From assembly GCA_963810915.1 (NCBI GenBank), contig CAWEPH010000006.1, positions 806,001-870,000 of the forward strand: a DNA stretch of 64,000 nucleotides, given 5' to 3'. Shown here piece after piece: positions 1 through 8,970 of this stretch (within the stretch, counting starts at the first letter, position 1; every line of letters begins with the position of its first letter). Position numbers and translations under genes: made by a program. The stretch comes from JAOUEA01 sp963810915. GTDB lineage: Bacteria; Actinomycetota; UBA4738; HRBIN12. The notes under the pieces are model-generated. The model did no database searches, had not been told where the DNA came from, and saw nothing but the letters and a program-made list of their open reading frames with translations.

Positions 1-181
1 GCGGCGCTCACGACGCTCCCCCCGGAGCAGCACAAGGTACTCGAGATGGCGTATTTCGAAGGCATGACGCAGGTGCAGATCGCCGAGACAGCTCCAGATC
101 CCGATCGGCACCGTGAAGACCAGGACGCTGGCGGCCATGAAGAAGCTGCGCCGGGCCCTGCAATCGGAGGACGACGCGTGA
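1..181 (+). CDS. RNA polymerase sigma factor, C-terminal fragment (sigma region 4)
   Basis: This is the end of an ECF-type sigma-70 factor whose start lies outside the window. The visible part is region 4: LPPEQHKVLEMAYFEGMTQ, then, after a 1-nt frameshift near 88, QLQIPIGTVKTRTLAAMKK and a TGA at 179-181. GTVKTR is the promoter -35 recognition helix typical of this family. The gene runs directly into an anti-sigma factor starting at 184, the usual pairing for a sigma factor kept inactive by a membrane-bound partner. The frameshift is probably an assembly error, because homology continues in the new frame. Confidence 0.8.
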
Positions 182-183
182 GC

Positions 184-883
184 ATGCCGGACCACGAACG
201 GATCGAGGAGCTGCTGGCGGGCTACGTCCTGCGGAGCCTCTCCGGCGAGGACGCCGCGGAGGCCGACCAGCTGCTCTCCGAGCACGTCCCCGGCTGCATG
301 CAGCTGCCGCGAGACCCTGGCCGGCGTTCCAGGCCGTCTCGGCCGATCTGGCGCTCGAGGCCGAACCGATGGATCCACCCGAGACGCTCCTCCCTCGGCT
401 GCACCGCGAGCTCGAGCCGCCGCGCCGGCGCCGGCGCCCGGCCCAGATGTTCGCCGTGGCCGCCAGCGTCGTGGTGGTGGCCGGGCTCGCCGGGATGGCG
501 GTCACGCAGAACGTGCGCGCCAACGACGGGCGCCGGAGGCCAACGCCCTGCGCGCGGTCATGGACACGGCGTCCCTGCCCGACGCCAACCTCGTTCCCGT
601 CGGGCCCACCACGGAGGTCTCCGCGCCCGGGCCAGGAGGTCTTCTACCTCTACGGGCGCGACGTGCCCGCCCCGCCCACCGGCATGGTCTACCGCGTCTG
701 GCTCGTGTCCGGCACGACCCCCACGTTCGTCGGGGAGTTCGTCCCGGACGACGGCTTCGTGAACCTCGCAGGTGCCTTTCGACCCCAGCGCCTACGACGC
801 GCTCTGGGTCACGCAAGAGCCCGCCGGCTCCGAGCCCGTCGCCCCCGCCGAGACGCGACGCCGTGTGGCAGGCGGCGAGCTGA
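184..883 (+). CDS. Anti-sigma factor, RskA (anti-sigma-K) family, frameshifted
   Basis: This is a probable membrane-anchored anti-sigma factor for the sigma factor just upstream. The N-terminal part (IEELLAGYVLRSLSGEDAAE, then an HVPGC segment) matches the cytoplasmic zinc-finger-like anti-sigma domain. A hydrophobic segment follows (VAASVVVVAGLAGMAV), and then an extracytoplasmic RskA domain with FYLYGRDVPAPPTGMVYRVW and GAFDPSAYDALWVTQEP. These pieces lie in different frames, so there are several 1-nt indels (about 300, 535, 630, 770 and 855). The final frame ends in DAVWQAAS and a TGA at 883. The ATG sits 2 nt after the sigma stop, which indicates an operon. The family assignment is firm; the exact sequence is not. 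Confidence 0.72.
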
Positions 884-893
884 GCCGTCGCCC

Positions 894-1599
894 TCAGACC
901 TGCGTCGCCGGCGCGGCCGCCGGCACGGCCGGGCGACGGACGCGAGGCGCGCAGGAACCCGGCGAACATCACCGCGATCCCGACCACCAACGTGATGCAG
1001 AACCCGGGGAGGTTCCCGAGCGCGGCGAAGGTCGCGCCGCCGGCCACGACGGTGGCCCCCAGGGCGATGAACAACGTGCCGTAGAACCGGTCACGCAGCT
1101 CGGGACGCCCGCGCATCTTCCACGCGGACCACAGCGTGCCGAGCAGCAGCACCGTGTACGAGGGGATCGAGATCAGCTGTGGGAGCCGATGCGCGGCGGT
1201 CCCATCCCCGAAGACCACCTTGCCCGAGGGCAGCCGCTCGGTGAGCGCGCTGACGTCGGTGCCGGCGCGACGGAGGACGGCGAGCGTGTAGCCGGCCAGG
1301 AAGAGCAGGACAAGGTCCACGATCACGTCCACCGTCCGGTTCCGGGCGAGCAGCTGGATCTCGCCGCCCGCCAGGAACGGCACGTTCAAGACCGCGCCGA
1401 GCGCCCAGTACAGCTCGAACCAGAACCGGTCCCAACCGCTCAGCACGCCCACCACCACGGCGACCGAGGCCAGCCCGTACATCACCAACGAGATCGCCCA
1501 TAGGAGTTGGTAGGAACGGCGGCGCTCGACGAACTGGCGCAGCAACGCGCCCGCGAACACGAACGCCACGATCGCCGCGACCAGCGGGAAGACCCACAT
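894..1599 (-). CDS. Conserved membrane protein, multi-pass
   Basis: The protein starts MWVFPLVAAIVAFVFAGALL and has about six or seven hydrophobic segments along roughly 235 residues, ending near AVMFAGFLRASRPSP. The length and topology resemble unnamed integral membrane proteins of Actinomycetota, and I cannot assign a function. Reading stays open past the likely end and over the opposite anti-sigma gene. A 1-nt shift near 900 would give a TGA at 894, making the two genes convergent and non-overlapping. The C-terminus is therefore uncertain. Confidence 0.6.
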
Positions 1600-1651
1600 A
1601 GGGCCTCAGCATACGGGGCCGTACGACTCGGCCCGGGCGGTCCGCGGGCCG

Positions 1652-1657
1652 TACGAT
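1652..1657 (+). promoter_or_regulatory. -10-like box TACGAT, leaderless spacing
   Basis: TACGAT lies exactly 6 nt before the ATG at 1664. The same TANNNT-N6/7-start arrangement recurs at many first genes in this window, so this is probably a -10 element driving a leaderless transcript. Confidence 0.5.
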
Positions 1658-1663
1658 GGGCGC

Positions 1664-2463
1664 ATGGCCGCACCACCCGTCCTCTTCTCCTCCGCTGCGT
1701 TCTTCGCGCGCCCGCTCGCCGAGACCTTCCGCCTGGTGGCGGAGGCCGGCTACACGGGCGTCGAGGTGATGGTCACCAAGGATCCCGCGAGTCAGGACCC
1801 CACGGAGATGCGGAACCTCGCGAAGCAGCACGGCCTCACGATCGGGGCGATCCACGCACCCGTCGCTCCTGCTCACGCGCAAGGTCTGGGGCACCGATCC
1901 CGTGGGCAAGATCTACCGCGCCCTCGAGGTGGCGCACGACGCCGAGATCCCCACCGTGGTGATGCATCCGCCGTACAAGTGGCAGCGGGGCTACCGCCGC
2001 TGGCTCGAGGACCGGCTCTTGGACCTCGGAGGAAGGCACCGGCGTGACGGTCGCCATCGAGAACATGTTCCCCGTCCGCGTGATGGGCGACCGCAGCGTC
2101 ACCTTCCACGCGAACCAGGACCTGGAGGAACTCGATGGACTCCCCGACCTGGTGCTCGACACGTCGCACGCGGCCGTGGCACGCCATGACCTGGTGGAGG
2201 TCCGTCGGCGCTTCGGCGAGCGCGTCCGCCACGTGCACCTGTCCGACAACGCCGGCAAGGGGTGGGACTCGCACCTCCCCCCCGGGCAGGGCATCCTGGA
2301 TCTCGACGCGTTCCTCGCCGACCTGGCCGGCGACGGCTACCGCGGCTCGGTCTCCCTGGAGGTGGACCTGCGCCGTTACCTCACCGACGCCACCAAGCTC
2401 AGCGAGATCATGATCTCCATGCGGGAACACGTGGAGGGAAGGCTGTCCGGCGGGGTGGGCTGA
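1664..2463 (+). CDS. Sugar phosphate isomerase/epimerase-like TIM barrel (AP endonuclease 2 fold), frameshifted
   Basis: The N-terminus (FSSAAFFARPLAETFRLVAE, GYTGVEVMV) is the first strand and helix of a xylose-isomerase-like TIM barrel. Later pieces carry the expected metal ligands: VAIENMFP (Glu), LVLDTSHAA (Asp/His), VRHVHLSDNAG (His/Asp) and SLEVDL (Glu). The coding frame changes twice, near 1868 and 2022, by single-base indels. With these repaired the protein would be about 266 residues, normal for the family. The substrate cannot be told from sequence, because relatives include hydroxypyruvate isomerase, inosose dehydratase and endonuclease IV. Confidence 0.75.
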
Positions 2464-2470
2464 GCGCTGC

Positions 2471-2476
2471 TAGCCT
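2471..2476 (+). promoter_or_regulatory. -10-like box TAGCCT, leaderless spacing
   Basis: TAGCCT ends 6 nt before the GTG at 2483. The same arrangement is seen at other first genes here, and it supports both the start and the reality of the tiny gene that follows. Confidence 0.4.
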
Positions 2477-2482
2477 CGCTCG

Positions 2483-2635
2483 GTGCGCCGGCCGACCCTC
2501 ATCATGATCATCGTCCTGTTCGGGCTGATCGCGGCCGCCGCCGTGGCCCAGATCGTGCTCGCCTCGGGCGGCACGCCCCCGCTCCCGGGGCCCACCAGCC
2601 CAGGACAGCTGCCGTCCGTCTCGTCCTCGCCGTAG
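2483..2635 (+). CDS. Small single-pass membrane protein (50 aa)
   Basis: This is a short open frame from GTG to TAG. It has a basic start (VRRPT), one hydrophobic span (LIMIIVLFGLIAAAAVAQIV) and a short Pro/Ser-rich outer tail. There is no recognisable family. The TANNNT box 6 nt upstream and the tight packing between the TIM-barrel gene and the next sigma factor make it plausible, but it could be a chance reading frame. Confidence 0.4.
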   Translation: MRRPTLIMIIVLFGLIAAAAVAQIVLASGGTPPLPGPTSPGQLPSVSSSP

Positions 2636-2712
2636 CGCCCCTATCCCACGATCTCGTTCCGAGGTAAACCTGAGCGAGGTCCCATGACTTGGACCCGCGT
2701 GGGAGGACGCAC

Positions 2713-3162
2713 GTGACGATCGACCCCGGGTTCCGGGAGCTGTACGAACGCGACTTCGCAGCCGTGTTCCGCGCCGTGTACCTGCTGTGCGGCGACCGCC
2801 AGCTCGCCGAGGACGCCACGCAGGAGGCGTTCGCCCGCGCCCTCGCCCGATGGCGCCGCCTGCACGACCAGCCGTGGGCTGCCGGGTGGGTGACCACCAC
2901 CGCGCTCAACGTCGCCCGCCGGCAGCTGCGCGTCGCGGGCCCCGGCGTCGTCGCGGGCCCCGACGCATGGCGGGCGTCTGCCGACGACGAGCGCCTCGAT
3001 CTCCATGCCGCGATCCGCGCACTCCCGACCCGCCAGCAGGAGGCCGTGGCCCTGCATTACCTGCTGGACCTGCCGGTCGCGCAGGCGGCCGCCGCCATGG
3101 GATGCGACGAGGGCACCGTGAAGTCACACCTCCACCGGGCGCGCGCGGCTCTGGGACGGTGA
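2713..3162 (+). CDS. ECF-type RNA polymerase sigma factor (SigE/SigM-like subfamily)
   Basis: The protein is about 149 residues and intact. Region 2 is visible near residues 10-50 (YLLCGDRQLAEDATQEAF) and region 4 near residues 100-149 (LPTRQQEAVALHYLLDLP, then GCDEGTVKSHLHRARAAL). The spacing is typical of a short ECF sigma factor that reads an extracytoplasmic signal. The GTG at 2713 is preferred over an in-frame TTG at 2689 because GGGAGG lies 7-12 nt before it. The next gene at 3202 looks like its membrane anti-sigma partner. Confidence 0.85.
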   Translation: MTIDPGFRELYERDFAAVFRAVYLLCGDRQLAEDATQEAFARALARWRRLHDQPWAAGWVTTTALNVARRQLRVAGPGVVAGPDAWRASADDERLDLHAAIRALPTRQQEAVALHYLLDLPVAQAAAAMGCDEGTVKSHLHRARAALGR

Positions 3163-3201
3163 AGGAGACCGACCCGAACGAAGAACCCACGAGGAGCGCC
3201 C

Positions 3202-3880
3202 ATGAATGAGGACACCCGCCTGAAGGAACGTCTGCGGACCGCGAGCGCGACCCCGGTCCGCTCGCCAGGACTCGAGCCGGTGGTCCGGCGGGCGAGGACG
3301 CTGCGCTTGCGAGGTGGCGCGGCGCGTGGCCGTGACGTGTCTGTTGGCGGTGGCGCTCGCGGTCCCGTTGCGCCGTCTCCGTCATCTCGGCGAGGCCCCA
3401 CGCCCGCGGCTGGGACCCGTCTGTCCGCCGACGGGATCTCCTCCGACGTCCCGCCGGGCTGGAGCGCGCGCATCTACGCGCTCCCGGGCTACGGCGGGGT
3501 GTCGCCGCAGTGTATGACACGAGCCCGCGGGCCAGTTCCGGGAACGGCCCTCCGTTGTCTGCTTGGAGCGCGGGACGCCGCGGTGGCCTCGCGGTGGGCG
3601 TGATCGAGGTCACCGGTCTGTGCCCCGGTCCGGGATTCCCCGCCGCCGATTCCATCCCGAACTTCGCGGCGGGCGACAGGTACGGCCGGGCTGGACGGGT
3701 CCGCCACCGGCAGCTTACCGCCTGTTCGGGACCAACGGTGGCTACCTGCGACCGATCACCTCGACGACGACGTTCCTTCGTCGTGTGGGCGACACGGCCC
3801 TCCCGCGATGCCGCCCGCACCTCACAGTACCAACGCGATCGGAGCACTCCGAGATTCGGTGCGTATCGCCCCGAGGCCCA
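3202..3880 (+). CDS. Probable membrane anti-sigma or partner protein of the ECF sigma factor, badly frameshifted
   Basis: The start MNEDTRLKERLRTASATPV, a basic stretch and a hydrophobic segment (VAVTCLLAVALAVPL) look like a small anti-sigma-type protein: short cytoplasmic part, one membrane span, outer domain. Outer-domain pieces occur in other frames (ISSDVPPGWSARIYALPGYG; LFGTNGGYLRPITSTTTFLR; STNAIGALRDSVRI). At least four indels are needed to join them and the end is a guess. It follows the sigma gene by 39 nt. The function is inferred from position and topology only. Confidence 0.4.
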
Positions 3881-4335
3881 CCCAGTGGATGCGTCCACGC
3901 TACCTGTTCGGTTCGACGAGTCATCCGCTACCACGGGGGCCTCAGCTAACACTTCAGGGGGGGACGGCATGGGCATCTTCGACGGCGTCCGCCACCGACG
4001 TTCTGATCCAGGCGGGTCTGTCGCGCCTGCCGGCGCGGTGGCCGAAGCTCCCCGTGCAAGGCCTCGGGCCGGACGACGTCGTCGGTCGTGACGTGGACCC
4101 GGCGGGGCAATGCCTGCGGGATCCGGGCCCACGTCGAGCGATCCGCTGTCGCGACGGCTCGCGGACGCCAGCAGGACGCTGCCTTCGAGGGTGAGCCAAG
4201 CGTGCCGCGTCGACTCGCCGGCCTGGACGGCGGCGTTCCGGCAGTGGTGAACGGCAACTTCGGACGCGCCGACCACGACGACGAACGAGGGGATCAGGCG
4301 GTCACAGCTTCTCGACTCCGGGGCATGCGGTGAGG
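3881..4335. other. Stretch with no confident gene
   Basis: I see no reading frame that joins into a recognisable protein on either strand. Short frames are present on both strands, and given the indel density here a small damaged gene could be hidden. No repeat, tRNA or clear terminator was found. Confidence 0.4.
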
Positions 4336-5123
4336 TCACTCGAGGACGACCGCGGCGCCCTCGGCGAGACCCAGCATGGTGGCCGCGCTCCCGTGGTTCA
4401 CGACCAGCGCGACGTAGCCATCTGAGTCCACGATGCGCGCCGCACGCCCTCGGGCACGTCGGCGAAGATCTGCACGCGGGGATCGCGCGGCCGCCGACCC
4501 GCAGGAACCGGCCGATGCCTGCGCCTTCCAGATCCGACGGGCGGGCGTTCAGCTGGACGTTCCCGAACCCGTCGACGCTCGTGACCCGGCAGCCGAGCAC
4601 CCCATCGGCCACCATCGGCGCGGCGAGCTCGAGCGCCCGGAGCTCGGCCGGGTCGACGGAGGGCCCCATCCGCTCTAGCGGCGAGCCCGTTCGCGAGGTG
4701 CGCGGCGGCCGGGGCGAACACGTCGCGGCCGTGGAACGTCTTCGACACCGGCTGGAGGAGGCGACGTCCTCGACGGCGATCTCGGCCTCCGCGGCCGCCC
4801 CTCCGAGCGCATCCCACGCCATGGAGAGCAGCCCATTGTCGGGACCCACCAGGAACGCCCCGTTCCCGGCGCGCACCGCGATCGACCGGCGTTCCGAGCC
4901 GACGCCGGGGTCCACCACCGCCACGTAGACCGCGTCCGGGCATGATACGTCGGTGGCCCGCCCCAGGGTGAGCGCTCCTCGCATCACGTCCTGTCGCGGG
5001 ACGTCGTGGGTGAGGTCGATCACCCGCACGTCGGGGGCGATCGCGCGCCATGACCCCGTGACAGACCCCCACGAAGCCATCGGCGAGACCGTAGTCGGTG
5101 AGGAAGACGATCGAACGAGCCAT
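4336..5123 (-). CDS. S-adenosyl-L-methionine hydrolase (DUF62 / SAM-dependent halogenase-like family), frameshifted
   Basis: The start MARSIVFLTDYGLADGFVG is the N-terminal signature of the DUF62 family. It is followed by VRVIDLTHDVPRQDV, YVAVVDPGVGSERRSIAVRA and FLVGPDNGLLS, then in the C-terminal domain VTSVDGFGNVQLN and a last piece NHGSAATMLGLAEG. Most bacterial members hydrolyse SAM to adenosine and methionine; a few halogenate it. I see nothing that points to halogenation. Frame changes occur near 5040, 4760, 4690 and 4440. Its ATG overlaps the stop of the upstream hydrolase gene by one nucleotide (TGATG), so the two are probably co-translated. Confidence 0.8.
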
Positions 5124-5881
5124 CACCCCTGCGCCGCCGGCTCGCTGACCGGCAGGTACTGGCCGAGCCAGGTCTGGATGAGGTCCGGGCGTGCTCGCCC
5201 TGGTTCCCGCGTGAGCAGGTCGGTCCCGTGGTCCGACGTGGTCAAGATCTCGAGCTTCTTGGGCTGAAGGCTCTCTTCGTAGAGCGTGGAGGCGGAGGCG
5301 GCCGCCGACGTCGGTCCTCGTCGCCGGCCATGAAGAGCTTGGCGGCGGCCACGAGCGCGCATCACCTCGGGGCCGGCGGTCAGTCCCTCGATCGGACGCG
5401 GCGCCGACAGCGTGATGACGGCCTCGACCTCCGTCCGGTTCTTGGCGGCCGCGACGAGCGACGCCGTGCCGCCCATGATGGCGCCGACCAGCGCGAGCCG
5501 CGTCGGCCCTTCGAGCACAGGAAGGCCTTCGCCGCGAGCACGTCCTTCCAGATCGACGCGATCGTCCTTCTGTCCCCTCGGAGCAACCGGCGTCGCCGCC
5601 CGGGCAGTAGCCGCGGAAGTCGAAGGTGAGCACGCGGTAGCCCATCGCGAGCGAGCCGGTCGGCGAAGTCGAACCACGAGCTCTGGTCGGCCGGCAGCAT
5701 GTGGGCGAGCACCACGCCGGCCGTGGCGGTGTCCGGACCGAAGAGCCGTCCGGCGAGGCGCACGCCGTCCGTCGGTCGTGAACGTGACCGCCCGGGAGTG
5801 CTCGAGCGCCTGCGGGCGGATCTCGTCCGCCTGGTTGCAGAGCCAGGCGAACGCGACCCCACGAGGACGGCGAGGGAGCAT
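5123..5881 (-). CDS. Alpha/beta hydrolase, frameshifted, apparent nucleophile loss
   Basis: Fragments give an alpha/beta hydrolase core: DGVRLAGRLFGPDTATAGVV, LAHMLPADQSSWFDFADRLA, MGYRVLTFDFRGYCPGGDAG, LALVGAIMGGTASLVAAAKN and, near the end, SDHGTDLL. They resemble dienelactone-hydrolase or prolyl-oligopeptidase-like esterases. The nucleophile elbow should read G-x-S-x-G, but here it reads GAIMGG, with Ile at the serine position. Either one base is wrong (AGC read as ATC) or the protein is inactive. At least three frameshifts occur. The start at 5881 is a choice between several in-frame options. The next gene overlaps its stop. Confidence 0.6.
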   Translation of the reverse strand: MLPRRPRGVAFAWLCNQADEIRPQALEHSRAVTFTTDGRRAPRRTALRSGHRHGRRGARPHAAGRPELVVRLRRPARSRWATACSPSTSAATARAATPVAPRGQKDDRVDLEGRARGEGLPVLEGPTRLALVGAIMGGTASLVAAAKNRTEVEAVITLSAPRPIEGLTAGPEVMRARGRRQALHGRRRGPTSAAASASTLYEESLQPKKLEILTTSDHGTDLLTREPGRARPDLIQTWLGQYLPVSEPAAQG

Positions 5882-5940
5882 CGGGCCGCGAGACGTGGAG
5901 GACGGGCGGACGCGGCGCACGCACGGGGCGCGGGCCCCCG

Positions 5941-6042
5941 CTACTTGCCCAGCTTCATCCGCTGGTGCCGCGTGCGCTTCAGAAGCTTCTTGTGCTTCTT
6001 CTTGCGCATCTTCTTGCGGCGCTTCTTGACTAGCGACGGCAA
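5941..6042 (-). CDS. Mini ribosomal protein, bS22 / AURKAIP1-COX24 domain (33 aa)
   Basis: The sequence reads LPSLVKKRRKKMRKKKHKK followed by LLKRTRHQRMKLGK and TAG. This is the very basic bS22-type small-subunit protein found in many Actinomycetota (usual pattern SVVKKRRKRM-KKKHRKLLKKTR-QRR). The only available start in frame is TTG at 6042, giving 33 residues, which is normal for the family. It lies 12 nt downstream of the Clp1-like gene on the same strand. It would be missed by any length cut-off used for gene calling. Confidence 0.85.
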   Translation of the reverse strand: MPSLVKKRRKKMRKKKHKKLLKRTRHQRMKLGK

Positions 6043-6054
6043 GCTGCCAGCCTT

Positions 6055-6949
6055 TCACTCGGTTCCGAAGAGGTTCCGGAGGTCGACGCGCTTCGCGCGG
6101 AAGTTCTCCTCCAGACGAACGGACCCCAGTCTAAGCGCTTTCGGCGGCTCTGCCACGGGCGAGATCAGCCGCAGCCCGTCGTCCTCCGGCACGTACTCGA
6201 GGTAGCCGAGCCCGGTGAAGCCGCCGTGCCCGTCGGAGAGCCCCACGAGCAGCCGGTCCAGCTGCGCGAGATCGAACAGCGGCGGCAGCGTCGGCATGAA
6301 CACCGTGGGCTTGACGCGGAACCGCTGCAGGTCGCGCCTCGAAGTAGCGGGCCATGGCGCGCTCGCGCTGCTCCATGCGCTGCTCGACGCTCGTGGACAC
6401 CACCGCGGGTGCACCGGCAGCGCCACGACGTCGATCCCGAAGAAGCGCTCCAAGACCCCGAGGATCGGGCTCGAGTTCCTCGCCCGCGCTGCAGCCCCAC
6501 CACCAGGTCGGGCTCGAGCATGTCGACCTTGTAGTACTTGACCAGCTGGCCCCAGATGCCGCTCACCATGCCGCTCGGTGTCGACGACGACGAGGTCGGC
6601 GCCGTCGGCGTGGGCCCGCTCGCGCAGCCGGGTAGGCGCTCCCACCAGCGGCAGCAGATGGTCCTGCGGGCTCGTCGATCCGACGAAGCCCAGGGCGTCG
6701 GCGTGCGCCAGCCGCTCGAGGGTGAGGTCGTCGGGTTCGCGGACGTGCTTCAGACCCACCGTGGCGGGAGGGCCGACCGTCTTCTGCGAGACGTCGGCGT
6801 CGAGGTAGGCCACCGTGCGCCCGAGCCGCAGGGCGTACGCGGCGGTGGCGCGGGCGAGGGTGCTCTTGCCCGCGTCGAGGCCGCCGATGAACAACACCGT
6901 GCGCGCATGCGCGCGCGGCCCGATCGACGAGCCGGTCGTGCTCGTTCAC
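6055..6949 (-). CDS. Clp1/polynucleotide-kinase-like P-loop protein, frameshifted
   Basis: The sequence begins VNEHDRLVDRAARACA and runs, after a 1-nt shift, into LFIGGLDAGKSTLARA, a Walker A motif. This is followed by GRTVAYLDADVSQKTVGPPA and LGFVGSTSPQDHLLP, as in the CLP1_P domain of Clp1 and Grc3 RNA 5'-hydroxyl kinases and their bacterial relatives. The C-terminal half is FDLAQLDRLLVGLSDGHGGF, then ISPVAEPPKALRLGSVRL. In eukaryotes the family phosphorylates RNA 5' ends; the bacterial function is not settled. Frame changes lie near 6900, 6580, 6490 and 6345. Total length would be about 297 residues. Confidence 0.72.
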
Positions 6950-7016
6950 CTACGCCCTCTCGTGCCCTTCGCGGAGGCCCGGCAGTCGCGTGATGCGCGG
7001 CGCGCGACCGGCCGGC

Positions 7017-7215
7017 TCAGCCGGCTTCGGTGTACCGCTCCATCAGGTAGCTATGGACGTCTTCCTCGCGGAGTCGGTAGCTGCGGCCCACCCTGCAAGG
7101 CGGACATCTCCCCGGTCTTGATCAGTCGGTAGACGGTCATCCTGGATACGCGCAGGAGGTCAGCGACCTCGTTCACGGTCAGCAGCCGAGCCTCGGTGAA
7201 GGGTTCTTTCCTCAC
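7017..7215 (-). CDS. Excisionase-family helix-turn-helix DNA-binding protein, one frameshift
   Basis: The reading frame gives RLLTVNEVADLLRVSRMTVY and RLIKTGEMSAL, then after a 1-nt shift near 7095 VGRSYRLREEDVHSYLMERY, ending TEAG and TGA. This is the BldC/excisionase-like MerR-type winged helix of about 65 residues. Family members either assist site-specific recombination or act as small transcription regulators; no integrase is nearby, so a BldC-like regulator is likelier. The GTG start overlaps the possible stop of the upstream phosphatase (GTGA). Confidence 0.8.
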
Positions 7216-8145
7216 GATGGGCGGATTGTAGGGGGTGGCCGGGTCGGTGGATAGCCCCAGTTGCTGCGCCCCAGGTCAGCCGGGTGCGGGTGGCCGTGAG
7301 GGCCGCCGCAGGTCAGAACGCCGCCGCGAGGACCTGGAAGCAGGGCCAGTAGGCGCTCGGGATCGACGTGGTCGTCCATCACGACGACGACGTCGGTACG
7401 GCCCTGGGCCTGCGCGACGATCAGCGCCGGGTCGTTCACGTCGGCGATGCTGAGGGTCTCGACGCCCGCCTCGATCGCGGCACCGGCGAAGCCGTGGTCG
7501 GCCACGACCAGGTCGGGCGGTCTCGTCGGCGAGCATCCGCTCCATGGCGTCGGGCCAGTGGGTGTGCCGCGGCTCGCGGCCGTCGGTGAGGAGCCGCCAC
7601 GCCGCCCCAGTGGTCGATCGATCCAGTCGTGCGGGAGATGACCCTCGCGCCACCTGACCCCCTGCGGCGGGCGTGAGCACCCGCGCCCCGTGCGCCGCGA
7701 GCAGTCCGTCGATCGCGTGATACAGGAGCGCGAGCCCGATCGGGTGCCCCGTCGCGAGGAGCACACGCTCGCCCTCCGCGCACGCGCGCGCGAGCCGCTC
7801 CCCCATCGCCGCGCACGCGTCGACGATCGGGGCCGGGCGCGATCTCCACGGCGCCGTACCGTGCCTCGTGATCGATCGGCGACCCGGCGCCGGCCGCCAC
7901 CAGGTCGAGGATGTCGTCGAAGCCGAAGGGTCCGGGCAGCCCCGAGAGCCCGAAGAGCTTGTCGGGGTCGCCGTCGAGCAGCATCAGGATGTTCGCCCGG
8001 ACGTTGTCGAGCGGATGGGTCGCGGTCCCGGCGACCTCGCCCTCCACGAGCGCCAGCCTCGAGCTCGTCGCGCGTCCACGGCCGCGGGCGTCCACCGCTC
8101 GTCGAGCGGGGGCAGGCGGCGGACGTGGGCTTCGATAACGTCCAT
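7212..8145 (-). CDS. Putative phosphatase (Streptomyces-type PHP-like conserved protein), frameshifted
   Basis: Joined fragments read HPLDNVRANILMLLDGDPDK, then RVLLATGHPIGLALLYHAID, then HTHWPDAMERMLA, PDLVVADHGFAGAAIEAGVE and TLSIADVNDPALIVAQAQG, ending near DDHVDPERLLALLPG. The pattern ATGHP, DLVVADHGxAG, DxNDPAL, DDHV is that of an actinobacterial protein family usually labelled phosphatase; the substrate is unknown. Frameshifts occur near 8060, 7830, 7670, 7605 and 7525. The stop at 7212 overlaps the next gene, but a further shift could end the protein near 7317 instead. A box TACGCT lies 8 nt before the ATG. Confidence 0.55.
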
Positions 8146-8170
8146 GGATGCAGAGCGTACGGGAGCCGGC

Positions 8171-8963
8171 GTGCGACTGAAGGGCGCGGTCGTCGTGGTC
8201 ACGGGCGCGTCGGCGGGCATCGGGGAGGCGACCGCGGTGGCGCTTCGCCCGACGCGGCGCTCGCGTGGTGCTGGCCGCCCGCGGCCGCGCGACGCTCCGG
8301 TCGATGGCGGAGCGGATCCAGCGCGCCGGCGGGCGGGCGCTGGGGGTCGCCGTGCGACGTGACCGACCCCCACGACCTGCGGACCCTCCCGAGGGTGGTC
8401 GAGGAGGCGTTCGGCCCGATCGACGTGCTCGTCAACAACGCCGGCATCCCTGGGGGCGGATCGTTCGCCTCTTGGAGTACGAGGCGATCCGTCGGGTGGT
8501 GGACGTCAACCTCATGGGCGTGCTCTTCGGCACGCGGGTGTTCCTGCCCGGGATGATGGCGCGCGGCCACGGTCACGTGGTGAACGTGGCGTCGCTGGCG
8601 GGCGGTTCGCGGCGCCCGGTGCCGCCGTCTACACGGCCACCAAGCACGGCGTCGTGGCCTTCTCGGAGTCGCTGAACTACGAGGCCGAGGAGCCGCGGCG
8701 TGCACGTGACGACCGTGAACCCGGGATTCGTGACCACCGAGGGCTTCCCGCAGGAGGGCATGCCGCCGCGGCTCGTGATGACGCCGGAGCGGGTGGCCGA
8801 GGCCATCGTGAAGGTCGTGCGCGCGGAGATCGCGCCCGAATACAGCGTGCCGCGATGGGTCGGGCCGTTCCAGGCGTTCCGCGTCCTGCTGCCGCCGCTG
8901 TACCGTTGGGGGGTTCGCACCACCCGACGGGTGGGCCTCAGGGCCACGGCCGCGCAACGCTAG
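8171..8963 (+). CDS. Short-chain dehydrogenase/reductase, frameshifted
   Basis: The N-terminus VRLKGAVVVVTGASAGIGEA holds the TGxxxGIG NAD(P)-binding motif. Further pieces are FGPIDVLVNNAGIPGGGSF (NNAG motif), GHVVNVASLAG (catalytic Ser region), VYTATKHGVVAFSESLNYEA (YxxxK) and VTTVNPGFVTTEGFP. All classical SDR motifs are present, but spread over three frames (shifts near 8255, 8350, 8475, 8615 and 8695). GTG 8171 with GGGAG upstream is preferred. The ATG at 8144 would overlap the divergent gene's start codon. The C-terminal hydrophobic FRVLLPPLYRW suggests membrane association. The substrate is unknown. Confidence 0.75.
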
Positions 8964-8970
8964 GAGCCGG

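Noticed and set aside
3881..4335. A minus-strand reading frame with segments such as IPSFVVVVGASEVAVHHCRN
   Set aside because: No family resemblance and heavy Pro/Arg/Ala bias downstream; in an indel-rich region I cannot separate it from noise.
7017..7215. Prophage or integrative element based on the excisionase-like protein
   Set aside because: No integrase, phage structural gene or attachment site near; the protein is better read as a BldC-like regulator.
8144..8146. ATG at 8144 as start of the SDR gene
   Set aside because: It overlaps the start codon of the divergent phosphatase gene and leaves no room for a promoter; GTG 8171 has a ribosome site.
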